A DNA stretch of 47,284 bases from NCBI GenBank assembly GCA_023435025.1, contig JAEYSE010000128.1, positions 1 to 47,284 of the forward strand. Reading direction: 5' to 3'. The DNA comes from Bacillota bacterium. Its GTDB lineage: Bacteria > Bacillota > Clostridia > Christensenellales > CAG-138. Position 1 is the stretch's first letter, and each line of letters opens with the position of its first letter. The notes beneath the pieces were generated by a model. The model did not search any database. It saw nothing but the letters and a program-made list of their open reading frames with translations, and had not been told where the DNA came from. The translations under genes were made by a program, and so were the position numbers. This document shows positions 1-7,398 of this stretch, piece by piece.

Positions 1-487
1 CTCTATCCCTATCTCTGTCTCGGTCTCTGTCACGGTCACGGTCTCTGTCTCTGTCTCTATCTCTGTCTCGGTCCCTGTCTCGGTCCCTGTCCCTGTCACG
101 GTCGTCGCCTGGCCGGGGGAATGGGGGACGGGGCGGAAATGGAGGACGAATCGGCGGGGGAGAGACAGGGAATCCAAGCCGAAACACCAACATGGATTGG
201 GCAAAGGCACGTTCTTCTCCCCGCACAGGGCCGCAGCAAACGCAATTGCGCTGCTCATTCACGGCCGCTATGCCAAAGAGCCTTCTTCCTATTCCAATCG
301 TCGCCCTGCCGTTACGTACAGGGCGCGGGCCATCCTCCGTAATTAGGAAAAGCTCCAGATCATTGCGCGGCCTGCCGCTCCAACGCACATCAACCTGCGC
401 TGAATTCCCCATGTGCCGGATTCGCGCAAGGCCGCAGTGCGTTCCATTTGTGTGATACATGGGTATTATCACAACACCTTGTTCCAT
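1..487 (-). CDS. Hypothetical protein with Pro-rich linker and Asp-Arg repeat tail (3' end outside window)
   Basis: This open frame starts at ATG 487 and runs through the left edge without a stop (at least 162 residues). A perfect AGGAGG lies six bases before the ATG, which settles the start. Residues 1-98 look like a compact globular domain that begins MEQGVVIIPMYHTNGTHCG, and contains a CVCC cysteine cluster near residue 82. Residues 108-127 are rich in Pro, Arg and Phe, and from about residue 128 the chain becomes strictly alternating Asp-Arg. I do not recognise the family and no signal peptide or membrane segment is visible. The alternating-charge tail is expected to be disordered or weakly helical and could bind nucleic acid or other proteins, but that is inference. 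It is transcribed divergently from the dnaD-like gene. Confidence 0.8.
   Translation of the reverse strand, partial: MEQGVVIIPMYHTNGTHCGLARIRHMGNSAQVDVRWSGRPRNDLELFLITEDGPRPVRNGRATIGIGRRLFGIAAVNEQRNCVCCGPVRGEERAFAQSMLVFRLGFPVSPPPIRPPFPPRPPFPRPGDDRDRDRDRDRDRDRDRDRDRDRDRDRDRDRDRDR
2..103 (-). repeat. Hexanucleotide tract encoding 17 Asp-Arg dipeptides
   Basis: Read on the minus strand in the frame of the edge gene, these 102 bases are an unbroken run of 17 Asp-Arg pairs that continues to the window edge. Asp is always GAC or GAT, while Arg alternates among AGA, AGG, CGA and CGT. The 6-base period is therefore degenerate at the DNA level but perfect at the protein level, which argues for selection on the dipeptide rather than a fresh slippage product. 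The real length is unknown because the window ends inside it. Confidence 0.85.
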
Positions 488-520
488 AGCCTACCTCCTA
501 TATGCCAATTACGAGAGCCG

Positions 521-548
521 ATTATGACCGCAATCTGCCTCCTTGAAA
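521..548 (-). promoter_or_regulatory. Possible promoter of the Asp-Arg repeat gene
   Basis: On the minus strand a TTTCAA (543-548) and a CATAAT (521-526) are separated by 16 bases, which would give a leader of about 25 bases before ATG 487. Both hexamers deviate from consensus, so this is tentative. Confidence 0.3.
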
Positions 549-732
549 GGACGGCCGATGTGTCGACGATGAAAGCTCCGCCTGGGGAGCAGAACATGAC
601 TTGCTCCTTATGTATATGCAAAATTGCGAGGTATGACGATAAGAATTTGCACAATTTCGAGTAAAAGCCGCAAAATCAGAAAATTTCGGCTGGAAAAATG
701 CGTTGAATTCTTCCGCCGCCAGTGTGCATGCA

Positions 733-762
733 TGGCGACGAAAGTGTGGCGTGTGGTATAAT
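733..762 (+). promoter_or_regulatory. Extended -10 promoter of the dnaD-like operon
   Basis: A perfect TATAAT (757-762) is preceded by TGG, giving the extended -10 form TGnTATAAT; a weak -35 (TGGCGA, 733-738) sits 18 bases upstream. The likely start is about 25 bases before ATG 794. Confidence 0.6.
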
Positions 763-793
763 AAGCAAGTCATCCACTAACAAGGAGATTCGT

Positions 794-1981
794 ATGACCG
801 TTCGCTTTGCAAAGGAAGCGCTGCCGCTTGAGCAGACGCCCGTTGATAATCTATTCCTGCTAGAATATATGCCCGCAGCCGATGGGACGCAACTGCGCGT
901 GTATTTATATGGGCTGATGCTCTGCCGCTATCCCGCATTTTCCGCAGCCCCCATGCATGAAGCGCTGGGCCTTACGGAACAGGAAGTGCTTGACGCCTGC
1001 GCCTACTGGCAGCGAGAGGGCCTGATGCGTATACTTTCCGCCGATCCGCTGGAGGTGGAATATACAGCCCCCTCCGAACGCCCGCGCGAGCCCATACTCC
1101 TTCCCGGTAAGTACGGCGAGCTTGTGCAGGCGGCGCAGCAGATGTTTGCGCCGCGCACGCTGCGCGCGCAGGAGCTCAGGTATCTGTACGATTGGGTGGA
1201 GGTCTACAACCTGACAGAGGAAGCGGTTCTGGAGCTTCTTTCCCATTGTCTGTCCCAAAAGGGTGTGCGCGTGCATGTTAACTATATCGATACCGTAGCC
1301 CGTGCGTGGGCGTCGGAAGGTGTCAGTACATTGGCGGACGCTAAGGAATACGCCGCGGCATATGAAGAAAAAACAGGGGGCGCTGCAGCCATATTGAAGC
1401 GCTGGAACAAAAGCCGCCGTCCCACCCGTGACGAGCTTGAGCTTTACGAAAAATGGACAAAGGGCTGGGGCTTTACGCAGGAGGCCGTGCTTGCCGCCTG
1501 CCCCGCCGTCACCAAGGCGGAGCGCCCGAGCTTTCAATATCTCAATGGCGTGCTGGAGCGGCTTTTCCGCGAAGGGACGCTTACCGCGGACGCGATCGCC
1601 GCGCTCTTTGCGGCGGAAGATGCCGATTCAGTGCTCGCGCGCGAAGTGTTTGCCGCCATGGGCATGGGCCGCGCGGCGCGCCCGCTCGAGCGCGCGCAGC
1701 TTGCGGGCTATATTGCGGAGGGCATGGAAAAGGACGCGCTGCTGCTTGCCGCCAATAAGGCGCAGGGCAAGGACCGGCCGTACGCGTATCTGCGCACGCT
1801 TATAAAAGAACTCTTGGATGGCGGCGCAAAAACCGCGCAACAGGTTCAAACGCTGCTTGACGCGCGCGAGGAAAAGCCTTCTCCCGGCAAACGCGTCAAA
1901 GACTCCATGGATTACCCACAGAAAAAGTATTCCGATGAAGAGATCGCCCACATATTCGTAAATTTGGACGAGGAGGCGTAG
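794..1981 (+). CDS. DnaD-domain replication initiation protein
   Basis: The product (395 residues) resembles the DnaD/DnaB-type primosome proteins of Bacillota, which remodel the origin and help load the replicative helicase. Two C-terminal DnaD-like helical modules can be seen: one around residues 120-200 with the VNYIDTVARAW stretch typical of the YxxxI signature, and a second around 205-270 with FQYLNGVLERL. The N-terminal 100 residues look like the winged-helix half (ALGLTEQEVLDACAYWQREGL). ATG 794 is preferred over an upstream in-frame ATG at 722 because AAGGAG lies 6-7 bases before it and the promoter -10 lies between the two. The stop is followed within two bases by the helicase-loader gene, and a DnaA-box-like cluster lies about 2.2 kb downstream of its end. 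Confidence 0.85.
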   Translation: MTVRFAKEALPLEQTPVDNLFLLEYMPAADGTQLRVYLYGLMLCRYPAFSAAPMHEALGLTEQEVLDACAYWQREGLMRILSADPLEVEYTAPSERPREPILLPGKYGELVQAAQQMFAPRTLRAQELRYLYDWVEVYNLTEEAVLELLSHCLSQKGVRVHVNYIDTVARAWASEGVSTLADAKEYAAAYEEKTGGAAAILKRWNKSRRPTRDELELYEKWTKGWGFTQEAVLAACPAVTKAERPSFQYLNGVLERLFREGTLTADAIAALFAAEDADSVLAREVFAAMGMGRAARPLERAQLAGYIAEGMEKDALLLAANKAQGKDRPYAYLRTLIKELLDGGAKTAQQVQTLLDAREEKPSPGKRVKDSMDYPQKKYSDEEIAHIFVNLDEEA

Positions 1982-1982
1982 T

Positions 1983-2939
1983 ATGTCGCTTGCGGAGATC
2001 CGGGCCGAATATGAGCGCGTCCGCCAGGAGGAACGCCTGGCGCTGTTGCGGCGCACGGAGGAGGCGTATGCCCGGTACCCAGGTTTTTTAGCGATAGCGG
2101 AGCGCAGGCGTGCGGCGGCACTTACCCTGGGCGGAGCCATCCAAAGGGGCGCTGACGCCGCTGAGGCGGCGCGGGCCGCGAATGATACGCTCAACAGGCT
2201 TCAGGAGGAGGAACGCGCACTGCTGTACGCCGTCGGGCTGCCGGAGGATTACCTGACGCTAAACTATCGCTGCGGCCACTGCCGGGATACCGGGTATGTG
2301 GGGGAGAACCACCGTGTCCCCTGTATTTGCCTGCAAAAGAAGCTGCAGGGGCAGGTGCGCGCCACCTCGCAGATCGATGAGCGCGAGACATTCGAAGCGT
2401 TCGACTCCGGGATATTCCCCACCGATGCGCAAAGAAAACAGATGCTTGCCGCCCGCCGCATCACGGAAGGGTATGCCAACGAATTCCCTGCAACCGTAAA
2501 GCGAAATCTGCTTTTGCTGGGTACATCGGGCCTTGGGAAGACGTTTTTGCTGAACAGCATCGCTGCCCGCGTTCTTGCGCGAGGGTTTATGGTAAAAAAG
2601 GTGACGGCATACACGCTTATGGAGCAGTTGCTTTCAGGGATCCGCCAGAATACGGACGCTGCTGGGCCATATTTAACCGTGCCATTGCTGCTCATTGACG
2701 ATCTTGGCACCGAGCCCATGATCAATAACATCACGCTGGAGTACCTGTTTTCCATACTCAACGAGCGTCACAATGCGATGCTGCACACCGTGATCGCCAG
2801 CAATCTTACTTCGGAAAAACTACAGGAACGCTATGGCGAGCGCATATTCTCCCGCCTGATCTGTGTGGAGGATTCCCGCATCCTGCATTTAACGGGGCAA
2901 AACCTCAGGCTGTGCCCGGCCCGCACAAAGGAGGCCTGA
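1983..2939 (+). CDS. dnaI: Primosomal helicase loader, DnaI/DnaC-like AAA+ ATPase
   Basis: This 318-residue protein is an AAA+ ATPase of the DnaC/DnaI family, which delivers the replicative helicase to single-stranded DNA. Residues 1-90 form a charged coiled-coil region, and Cys 97, 100, 114 and 116 make a zinc-binding knuckle typical of DnaI N-terminal regions. Walker A is GTSGLGKT (180-187) and Walker B is LLLIDDLGTE (about 235-244). The length matches the family. It starts one base after the dnaD-like stop, and its GAGGAGG ribosome site lies inside the end of that gene, so the two are translationally coupled. IspE follows after a few bases. I am confident of the family; the exact DnaI versus DnaC naming is convention. 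Confidence 0.9.
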   Translation: MSLAEIRAEYERVRQEERLALLRRTEEAYARYPGFLAIAERRRAAALTLGGAIQRGADAAEAARAANDTLNRLQEEERALLYAVGLPEDYLTLNYRCGHCRDTGYVGENHRVPCICLQKKLQGQVRATSQIDERETFEAFDSGIFPTDAQRKQMLAARRITEGYANEFPATVKRNLLLLGTSGLGKTFLLNSIAARVLARGFMVKKVTAYTLMEQLLSGIRQNTDAAGPYLTVPLLLIDDLGTEPMINNITLEYLFSILNERHNAMLHTVIASNLTSEKLQERYGERIFSRLICVEDSRILHLTGQNLRLCPARTKEA

Positions 2940-2943
2940 CCCG

Positions 2944-3771
2944 TTGCAGACTTTGGCTTACGCAAAACTAAACCTGACGCTGGACGTGCTGTTTCGCCGG
3001 GCGGACGGGTACCACGAGCTGGACATGCTCAATATCCGCGTTTCCCTTGCGGATACCATTTCGTTTTCTCCGGCCGAAAATACAATTGTAAGCTATGAAG
3101 GTATAGATACGCCTGATGGGGATACCGTAACAAAGGCCGTGCAAGCCTATTCCAAATTGACGGGGAAAGCTCTGGGCGCGCACGTCCGTGTCATAAAACG
3201 CATCCCTTCCCAGGCTGGGTTGGGCGGGGGCAGCGCCGATGCGGCACAGACTCTGTTCATGATGCAGCAGGCCTACGGCGCGCTCACTGCGGATAGCCTC
3301 TATGAAGCAGCGCGTATGGTTGGCGCGGATGTACCCTACTGTCTGCACCGGGAACCCTGCCGCGTAGGCGGCATTGGGGAAAAGATAGAGGTGCTCCCGC
3401 CCGTTCAAAAGCCGCTGTGGTTTGTTCTGTTAAAGCCGCAGGCGGGCATTTCTACGCCGATGCTGTTTTCACGCCTGGAACTGCCCGCTCCCCACCCCGA
3501 TACAGGCGTCGCGATTCGCGCGCTGCAAGCGGGGGACGTCCCCGCGCTGGGTGGGGCGTGTTCTAACGCCCTGCAAAAGGCAGCCACAACCCTAATGCCT
3601 GAAATTGGCACGCTGTGCGTGCGATTAAAAGAAACAGGCGCTTTGGGGGCTGCCATGACCGGGTCCGGCTCCGCCGTGTTCGGGCTGTTTGAAACGGAAG
3701 CCGAAGCGAACGCCGCAGCGTTGAAGTTTTCGGACATCGCTTTTTGCTGCGTCTGCAGCTCAGTCGAATAG
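2944..3771 (+). CDS. ispE: 4-diphosphocytidyl-2-C-methyl-D-erythritol kinase
   Basis: IspE phosphorylates the 2-hydroxyl of CDP-methylerythritol in the MEP pathway of isoprenoid precursor synthesis, in the cytosol. The 275-residue product begins with the conserved AYAKLNLTLDV and GYHELDMLN stretches, carries the GHMP-kinase phosphate loop GLGGGSADAA near residues 92-101, and has the C-terminal MTGSGSAVFG motif. The start is a TTG at 2944: AGGAGG lies about ten bases before it and overlaps the end of the helicase-loader gene. It is the last gene of this operon. The leftover 744 bases before cwlD are non-coding. Confidence 0.95.
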   Translation: MQTLAYAKLNLTLDVLFRRADGYHELDMLNIRVSLADTISFSPAENTIVSYEGIDTPDGDTVTKAVQAYSKLTGKALGAHVRVIKRIPSQAGLGGGSADAAQTLFMMQQAYGALTADSLYEAARMVGADVPYCLHREPCRVGGIGEKIEVLPPVQKPLWFVLLKPQAGISTPMLFSRLELPAPHPDTGVAIRALQAGDVPALGGACSNALQKAATTLMPEIGTLCVRLKETGALGAAMTGSGSAVFGLFETEAEANAAALKFSDIAFCCVCSSVE

Positions 3772-4050
3772 AACCAGTCGGCGCATTCGCGTAGTGCCGC
3801 GTAGCCGGGAGATTGGCATCGACCACAGCATATTTAAAAGTTGTTCTTATCGGTATTCGTTCCTTTTTGCATGCTACTAGTCGTGAAATTCCCTTCTTCT
3901 TCGCTCGGAATATCCGAAAACCGACACAAGCTCAAGCGGTAAACTTGGATGACCAAATCAAAAAACCTACCAGAACAGGGATATTTTTCCTTATATCCGC
4001 CCCGTATCGCAGTGGATCGGACAATAAGTGCTGTTCATTCCCCTGTTGCG
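3772..4050. other. Non-coding stretch after ispE, nothing recognised
   Basis: No open frame here has a credible ribosome site or protein-like composition on either strand, and I could not match it to a known RNA or riboswitch. It precedes the strong terminator and the DnaA-box-like cluster. Confidence 0.5.
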
Positions 4051-4057
4051 CACAATC

Positions 4058-4082
4058 AAAAGCGGCCTCGCGGCCGCTTTTT
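4058..4082. terminator. Bidirectional Rho-independent terminator
   Basis: AGCGGCC (4061-4067) and GGCCGCT (4072-4078) pair around a TCGC loop, flanked by four A on the left and six T on the right, with ATC/GAT outside. This can act on both strands; on the plus strand it probably ends the dnaD-dnaI-ispE transcript. Confidence 0.85.
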
Positions 4083-4190
4083 TGATGCGTATATCTGCAC
4101 GTCAGCTTTCCTGTATATAAATCTTCTGTATATTTGCGTGACACCCAAAAAAGTGCCGTAAATTGGGGGTTTTTGAAAACGCGCGCTGTA

Positions 4191-4321
4191 TGTGCACAAA
4201 TGGGCATATTGTGTATATGCGCTGTGTCAAACTGTGCATAACAAAAAAATATTACGATAATATGGCGGCAAGCCTGTGCATAACTCTGTGCATGATGTGG
4301 ATAGATATGCGCATATGCACA
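4191..4321. promoter_or_regulatory. Cluster of DnaA-box-like sites with an AT-rich core
   Basis: Two perfect matches to the DnaA box (TTATNCACA) occur on the minus strand at 4233-4241 and 4275-4283. One-mismatch sites lie at 4191-4199, 4210-4218, 4287-4295, 4296-4304 and, in the opposite orientation, 4313-4321. Between the two perfect boxes is an AT-rich core (about 4241-4264). Three GCATATNCA-type repeats follow at 4311-4352, and two CTGTATAT repeats precede near 4111 and 4126. The arrangement resembles a replication-origin or DnaA-titration cluster, although dnaA and dnaN are not in the window. Confidence 0.55.
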
Positions 4322-4515
4322 TACAGCTACGCATATACAATGCAATGCATATACAGTCAAACCGTAGCCAAACACGCAAAAAATGCCTGTAAGTGGGGAA
4401 TGCAAACAGATATAAGCGCGTTATGAACGGAATATCATATAGGAACTGATAAAATGCCGCCAGTAACACTGCAGGCAGTCAATCGGCTTTTGAAGGAAGC
4501 GGGGAGGGTATTGCG

Positions 4516-5253
4516 TTGGAAAAGCAGACAAGGCTTGGGAGGCAGTTTTTTGATTGGATGGGCGTGGTGCTTGCGGTAAGTCTGTTCACGCTTGCCGCAT
4601 CCGGCGTGTTGCCGCTTGCACAGCCTGCCGACGTATTGCCGGTGCGGACAGACAGCGGCGGGGTGCCCCTGATCGTGCTTGACGCCGGGCATGGGGGCAA
4701 AGATGGCGGCGCAGTGGGCTTAAGCGGCGTGCAGGAGGCTGGCATCAACCTGGAGGTTGCAAGGCTCGTGGAAAGCGGCTTAAGGGAAGCCGGTTTTGCC
4801 GTAAAAATGACGCGCAGGGATGAGGCAGCATTAGGCGAAAGCAAGCGCGAGGATATGCAGGCGCGCCGCGAGATCATACGCCAGGACGGCGTATGTGCCG
4901 TTGTCAGCATCCATATGAACAAATTCCGGGATAGCGCCATCAAAGGGCCCATGGCGTTTTATATGAAAGGGTCCGAGGAAGGGAATAAGCTTGCGACGCA
5001 GGTCATTACCTCGGTATGCGACACAATCGGCCATCCCAAGCGGCCAGCGAATCCCGGGGATTATTTTATGCTGCGCGAAAGCGTCGCGCCGGCCGTCATA
5101 ATTGAATGTGGATTTTTGTCCAACGCCTCGGATGAAAATTTACTTCAGGACCCTGCCCATCAGAAGAAGCTCGCGGCGGGTATTGTGGCGGGTATCGCGG
5201 CCTATTTTGCCATGCAGCCGGGCGTGTCACCCGCCCCTGTACCGGCGGAATGA
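4516..5253 (+). CDS. cwlD: N-acetylmuramoyl-L-alanine amidase, CwlD-like
   Basis: Zinc amidases of the Amidase_3 family cut the bond between N-acetylmuramic acid and the stem peptide; CwlD does this during spore cortex muramic-lactam formation. The 245-residue product has an N-terminal membrane anchor (about 13-33), then LDAGHGGKDGG with zinc ligand His59, ligand Glu74 in GVQEAGINLEV, ligand His133 in SIHMN, and catalytic Glu197 in IIECGFLSN. Length and the single anchored domain fit CwlD better than larger autolysins. The start is TTG 4516 with GGGAGGG seven bases upstream. The downstream neighbour is convergent. Assignment to sporulation is inferred from family resemblance. Confidence 0.85.
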   Translation: MEKQTRLGRQFFDWMGVVLAVSLFTLAASGVLPLAQPADVLPVRTDSGGVPLIVLDAGHGGKDGGAVGLSGVQEAGINLEVARLVESGLREAGFAVKMTRRDEAALGESKREDMQARREIIRQDGVCAVVSIHMNKFRDSAIKGPMAFYMKGSEEGNKLATQVITSVCDTIGHPKRPANPGDYFMLRESVAPAVIIECGFLSNASDENLLQDPAHQKKLAAGIVAGIAAYFAMQPGVSPAPVPAE

Positions 5254-5268
5254 AGAAGGTTTCGGCGC

Positions 5269-5766
5269 TTATTTGTACAAATACTGCCGGATCATAAGCC
5301 ACTGTGGTAACTTATCCTCCCTTGTTCGGATATGTTGCCTTGGAACAGGGCTCGAAGAAGGCAGCAACAGGTAGGAAATGCCGCTTTGCGGCTGAAAATG
5401 CGCAAAATAAGTCCGTTGCGCCATTGTTCCGTTAAAGCATATGGTTTGAATAAAAGCATGCGTTTTTAAAAAGCCGCGAATGTCGTTGGGGACAGCGGCT
5501 TTTATGTTTTTATCCAGGCTTCCCTCGCGCTCGCATTCGCCTATGACGTCCCACAAGGCGATTTTGTAGCGTAACAGCGCGGCAATCCGTACATCGTATG
5601 CCATGGGATCGCTTTGTTGCAATACTGCAAAAATCAGCGGCCAAAAATCGTTGCGCGGATGTGCGTAATACTGCCCGGCTTCCAAAGAACGTACGCCCGG
5701 CATGGATCCTAAAATCAACAACCGCGCGTCCGCTTGGGCCGCGGGCAACAGGCTTTTTAAAGGCAT
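5269..5766 (-). CDS. DNA-deoxyinosine (hypoxanthine-DNA) glycosylase, UDG superfamily
   Basis: The product (165 residues) looks like the hypoxanthine-DNA glycosylase branch of the uracil-DNA glycosylase superfamily, which removes deaminated adenine from DNA. The signature LILGSMPGVRSLEAGQYYA at about residues 18-36 is followed by HPRNDFWPLI, then CFNGTMAQRTYF, and the C-terminal LLPSSSP loop that carries the motif-2 serines. ATG 5766 has AAAGGAGA four bases upstream; a longer in-frame start at 5820 lacks a ribosome site. Its 3' end converges with cwlD with only 15 bases between the stops. Family level is secure, and substrate is inferred from the family. Confidence 0.8.
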   Translation of the reverse strand: MPLKSLLPAAQADARLLILGSMPGVRSLEAGQYYAHPRNDFWPLIFAVLQQSDPMAYDVRIAALLRYKIALWDVIGECEREGSLDKNIKAAVPNDIRGFLKTHAFIQTICFNGTMAQRTYFAHFQPQSGISYLLLPSSSPVPRQHIRTREDKLPQWLMIRQYLYK

Positions 5767-5867
5767 TCGGTCTCCTTTGCGTTTCATGAATACTGCATAT
5801 TGTGTACCGACACGCCGCATACTAAAACCGATCGAACCCGATCATATGAAAACAGGAGGTAAAAACC

Positions 5868-6050
5868 ATGCAGGATAACAAAGCAGGTCAGCAGACCATT
5901 GGGTGTGAGGTAGAAAGCTGCGCATATTTCAAGCAGGGCGGCATGTGCGACTTGAACCGCATCGTCGTCAAGCCACATCAAGGCTGCAATACTGGCGAGC
6001 AGGGAGAGGAAACCCTGTGCGGATCGTATCACAAAGGGAACAGCATGTGA
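5868..6050 (+). CDS. DUF1540 small cysteine-rich protein
   Basis: This 60-residue protein matches the DUF1540 pattern common in Clostridia: a first CEVESCAY motif, a second Cys in GGMCDLNRIVV, and a C-terminal EETLCGSY. Four or five cysteines in this spacing suggest a small metal-binding fold, with no established function. AGGAGG lies eight bases before the ATG. It is a single-gene unit closed by a terminator at 6068. Confidence 0.85.
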   Translation: MQDNKAGQQTIGCEVESCAYFKQGGMCDLNRIVVKPHQGCNTGEQGEETLCGSYHKGNSM

Positions 6051-6067
6051 TTGTCCTCCGGCACGGG

Positions 6068-6092
6068 AAAAAGCGGCATAGGCCGCTTTTTT
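6068..6092. terminator. Rho-independent terminator
   Basis: GCGGC (6073-6077) and GCCGC (6082-6086) pair around ATAG, with five A before and six T after. It closes the DUF1540 gene, and because of the flanking A tract it could also serve the convergent gene ending at 6136. Confidence 0.85.
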
Positions 6093-6135
6093 CATACAAT
6101 CAGGCTAAAATACAGAAGCGATTGCTCCGACAGGG

Positions 6136-6399
6136 TCATTTCCCCGGCCTGTGCTGCCTGTAAAATGCCTTTAATTCCGCTTTGACGTCCTCGGGAAGAT
6201 CGCGCCAGCGAACGCCGCGTATGGCGCCTTCCAGCCCGCACAGGCGGTTGTAGCACGCGGAAGGATCGAACGAGAATATCCTGAGCCACGCCTCCCGCGC
6301 GCCGACAGACTTTAATTCTTCCGCAGTATGAATGTTCGCCTCTATTAATTGCTGCTCCATCGCCTTTGCGATATTGGGAAGCGAAGTCAATTCCGACAT
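6136..6399 (-). CDS. TfoX C-terminal domain protein (helix-hairpin-helix-like)
   Basis: The 87-residue product consists only of the TfoX_C domain: LTSLPNIAKAMEQQLIEANI, then VGAREAWLRIF, DPSACYNRLCGLEGAIRGV and DLPEDVKAELKAF. In other bacteria this domain occurs alone or behind the competence regulator TfoX N-terminal domain. Stand-alone copies have no defined role. ATG 6399 is preferred because AAAGGAG lies eight bases upstream; the in-frame GTG at 6408 overlaps that ribosome site. Confidence 0.8.
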   Translation of the reverse strand: MSELTSLPNIAKAMEQQLIEANIHTAEELKSVGAREAWLRIFSFDPSACYNRLCGLEGAIRGVRWRDLPEDVKAELKAFYRQHRPGK

Positions 6400-6419
6400 G
6401 ATCGTCACTCCTTTTTGCG

Positions 6420-7193
6420 TTATGCCTGATAGTTCCAGCCCTCGTCGCCGTGGTAGATCATACGTTTTGTCATACCGCCGTCCACCGTCAGGCTTGTTCC
6501 GGTGATAAACCCCGCGTGCTCGCTCAGCAGGAACAGCGCCGCTTCCACGATATCCTTCGGGTCTCCCACGCGGGAAACGGCATGCTGCAGCCTGTCTGGC
6601 TCAGAAAATACGGCAGGCCCATTTCCTTCGCCGTGAAAGGCTCCGGTATCAATCCATCCGGGGCATATGGCGTTCACCCTTACGCGGCCACATAAGCTCA
6701 TGGCGAGCGCGTGAGTCAAAGAGAGAATACCGCCCTTGGCTGCCGTGTAGCTTTCCGTGTCCATCTGGGACTGAAAGGCGCGGCTGGAAGCGATGTTGAC
6801 GATGGCGGCGTTCTTACGGAAAGCGTCTTTGAACAATAGACTGAGGTAGTATGGCCCCGTCACGCCCAAGCGCAGCACATAGGTGAAATCCTCAAACGAG
6901 CAGTCGGACAATAAGCCGCGTTTTGATACGCACGCGTTGTTGACAAGGTAATCGACGCCTCCGTGCTTTTTAAGAACAGCGTCGGAAAAGCGCTTTAAAT
7001 CATGTTCTTCCGCCGCATCCCCCGCGAAAAACAGCAGGCGGTCTTGATGCCGGGCGGCGAGATGTTCGCCCGCATCCTTGTCCGTATCCATGCAGGCCAC
7101 AAACGCGCCAGCGTTAAGAAACGCTTCGCATAGCGCGCGTCCGATGCCGTTTGCCCCGCCAGTAATGACCACTACTTTTTCTGAAAAGTCCAT
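6420..7193 (-). CDS. Short-chain dehydrogenase/reductase
   Basis: This 257-residue oxidoreductase is a classical SDR. It has the cofactor loop TGGANGIG (about 11-18), an acidic residue after strand beta-2 (MDTDKD) that favours NAD over NADP, NNAC in place of the usual NNAG, the catalytic Ser region (NIASSRAFQ), SYTAAKGG with the Tyr-Lys pair, and the ICPGWIDTGAF cap. The substrate cannot be read from sequence. ATG 7193 has AGGAG eight bases before it. It stands 12 bases ahead of the TfoX-like gene on the same strand and behind the importer operon terminator. Confidence 0.85.
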   Translation of the reverse strand: MDFSEKVVVITGGANGIGRALCEAFLNAGAFVACMDTDKDAGEHLAARHQDRLLFFAGDAAEEHDLKRFSDAVLKKHGGVDYLVNNACVSKRGLLSDCSFEDFTYVLRLGVTGPYYLSLLFKDAFRKNAAIVNIASSRAFQSQMDTESYTAAKGGILSLTHALAMSLCGRVRVNAICPGWIDTGAFHGEGNGPAVFSEPDRLQHAVSRVGDPKDIVEAALFLLSEHAGFITGTSLTVDGGMTKRMIYHGDEGWNYQA

Positions 7194-7310
7194 TAAAATT
7201 CTCCTGTCGAATAATGGCGCAAGCCACGTCAGATTTAGATTGAACACCCCGAACAGGAAGCGGGTTCTTAGGGCCGTTAGGTCCTCATCGTACTTGCTTG
7301 AAAAAACAGA

Positions 7311-7342
7311 TTGGTCCTTTTCTTTGTGAAGAAAAGGACCAA
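7311..7342 (-). terminator. Terminator of the nucleoside importer operon
   Basis: A perfect 14-base inverted repeat (7311-7324 and 7329-7342) has a four-base loop. On the minus strand it is followed by TCTGTTTTTT, as expected for the end of the bmpA-to-ATPase transcript. Confidence 0.8.
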
Positions 7343-7398
7343 AGAAAGCTATTTTTAATTATAGTGCGTGCGCTGGAAATTTCAACCGGAAAAGGCGG

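Noticed and set aside
3932..4426. Open frames across the DnaA-box region on both strands
   Set aside because: They are rich in Cys, His, Tyr and Ile from repeated ATGCATA-type sequence and lack ribosome sites; the region is better explained as regulatory DNA.
5784..6095. Minus-strand frame opposite the DUF1540 gene
   Set aside because: Overlaps a well-supported gene and crosses the terminator; no ribosome site.
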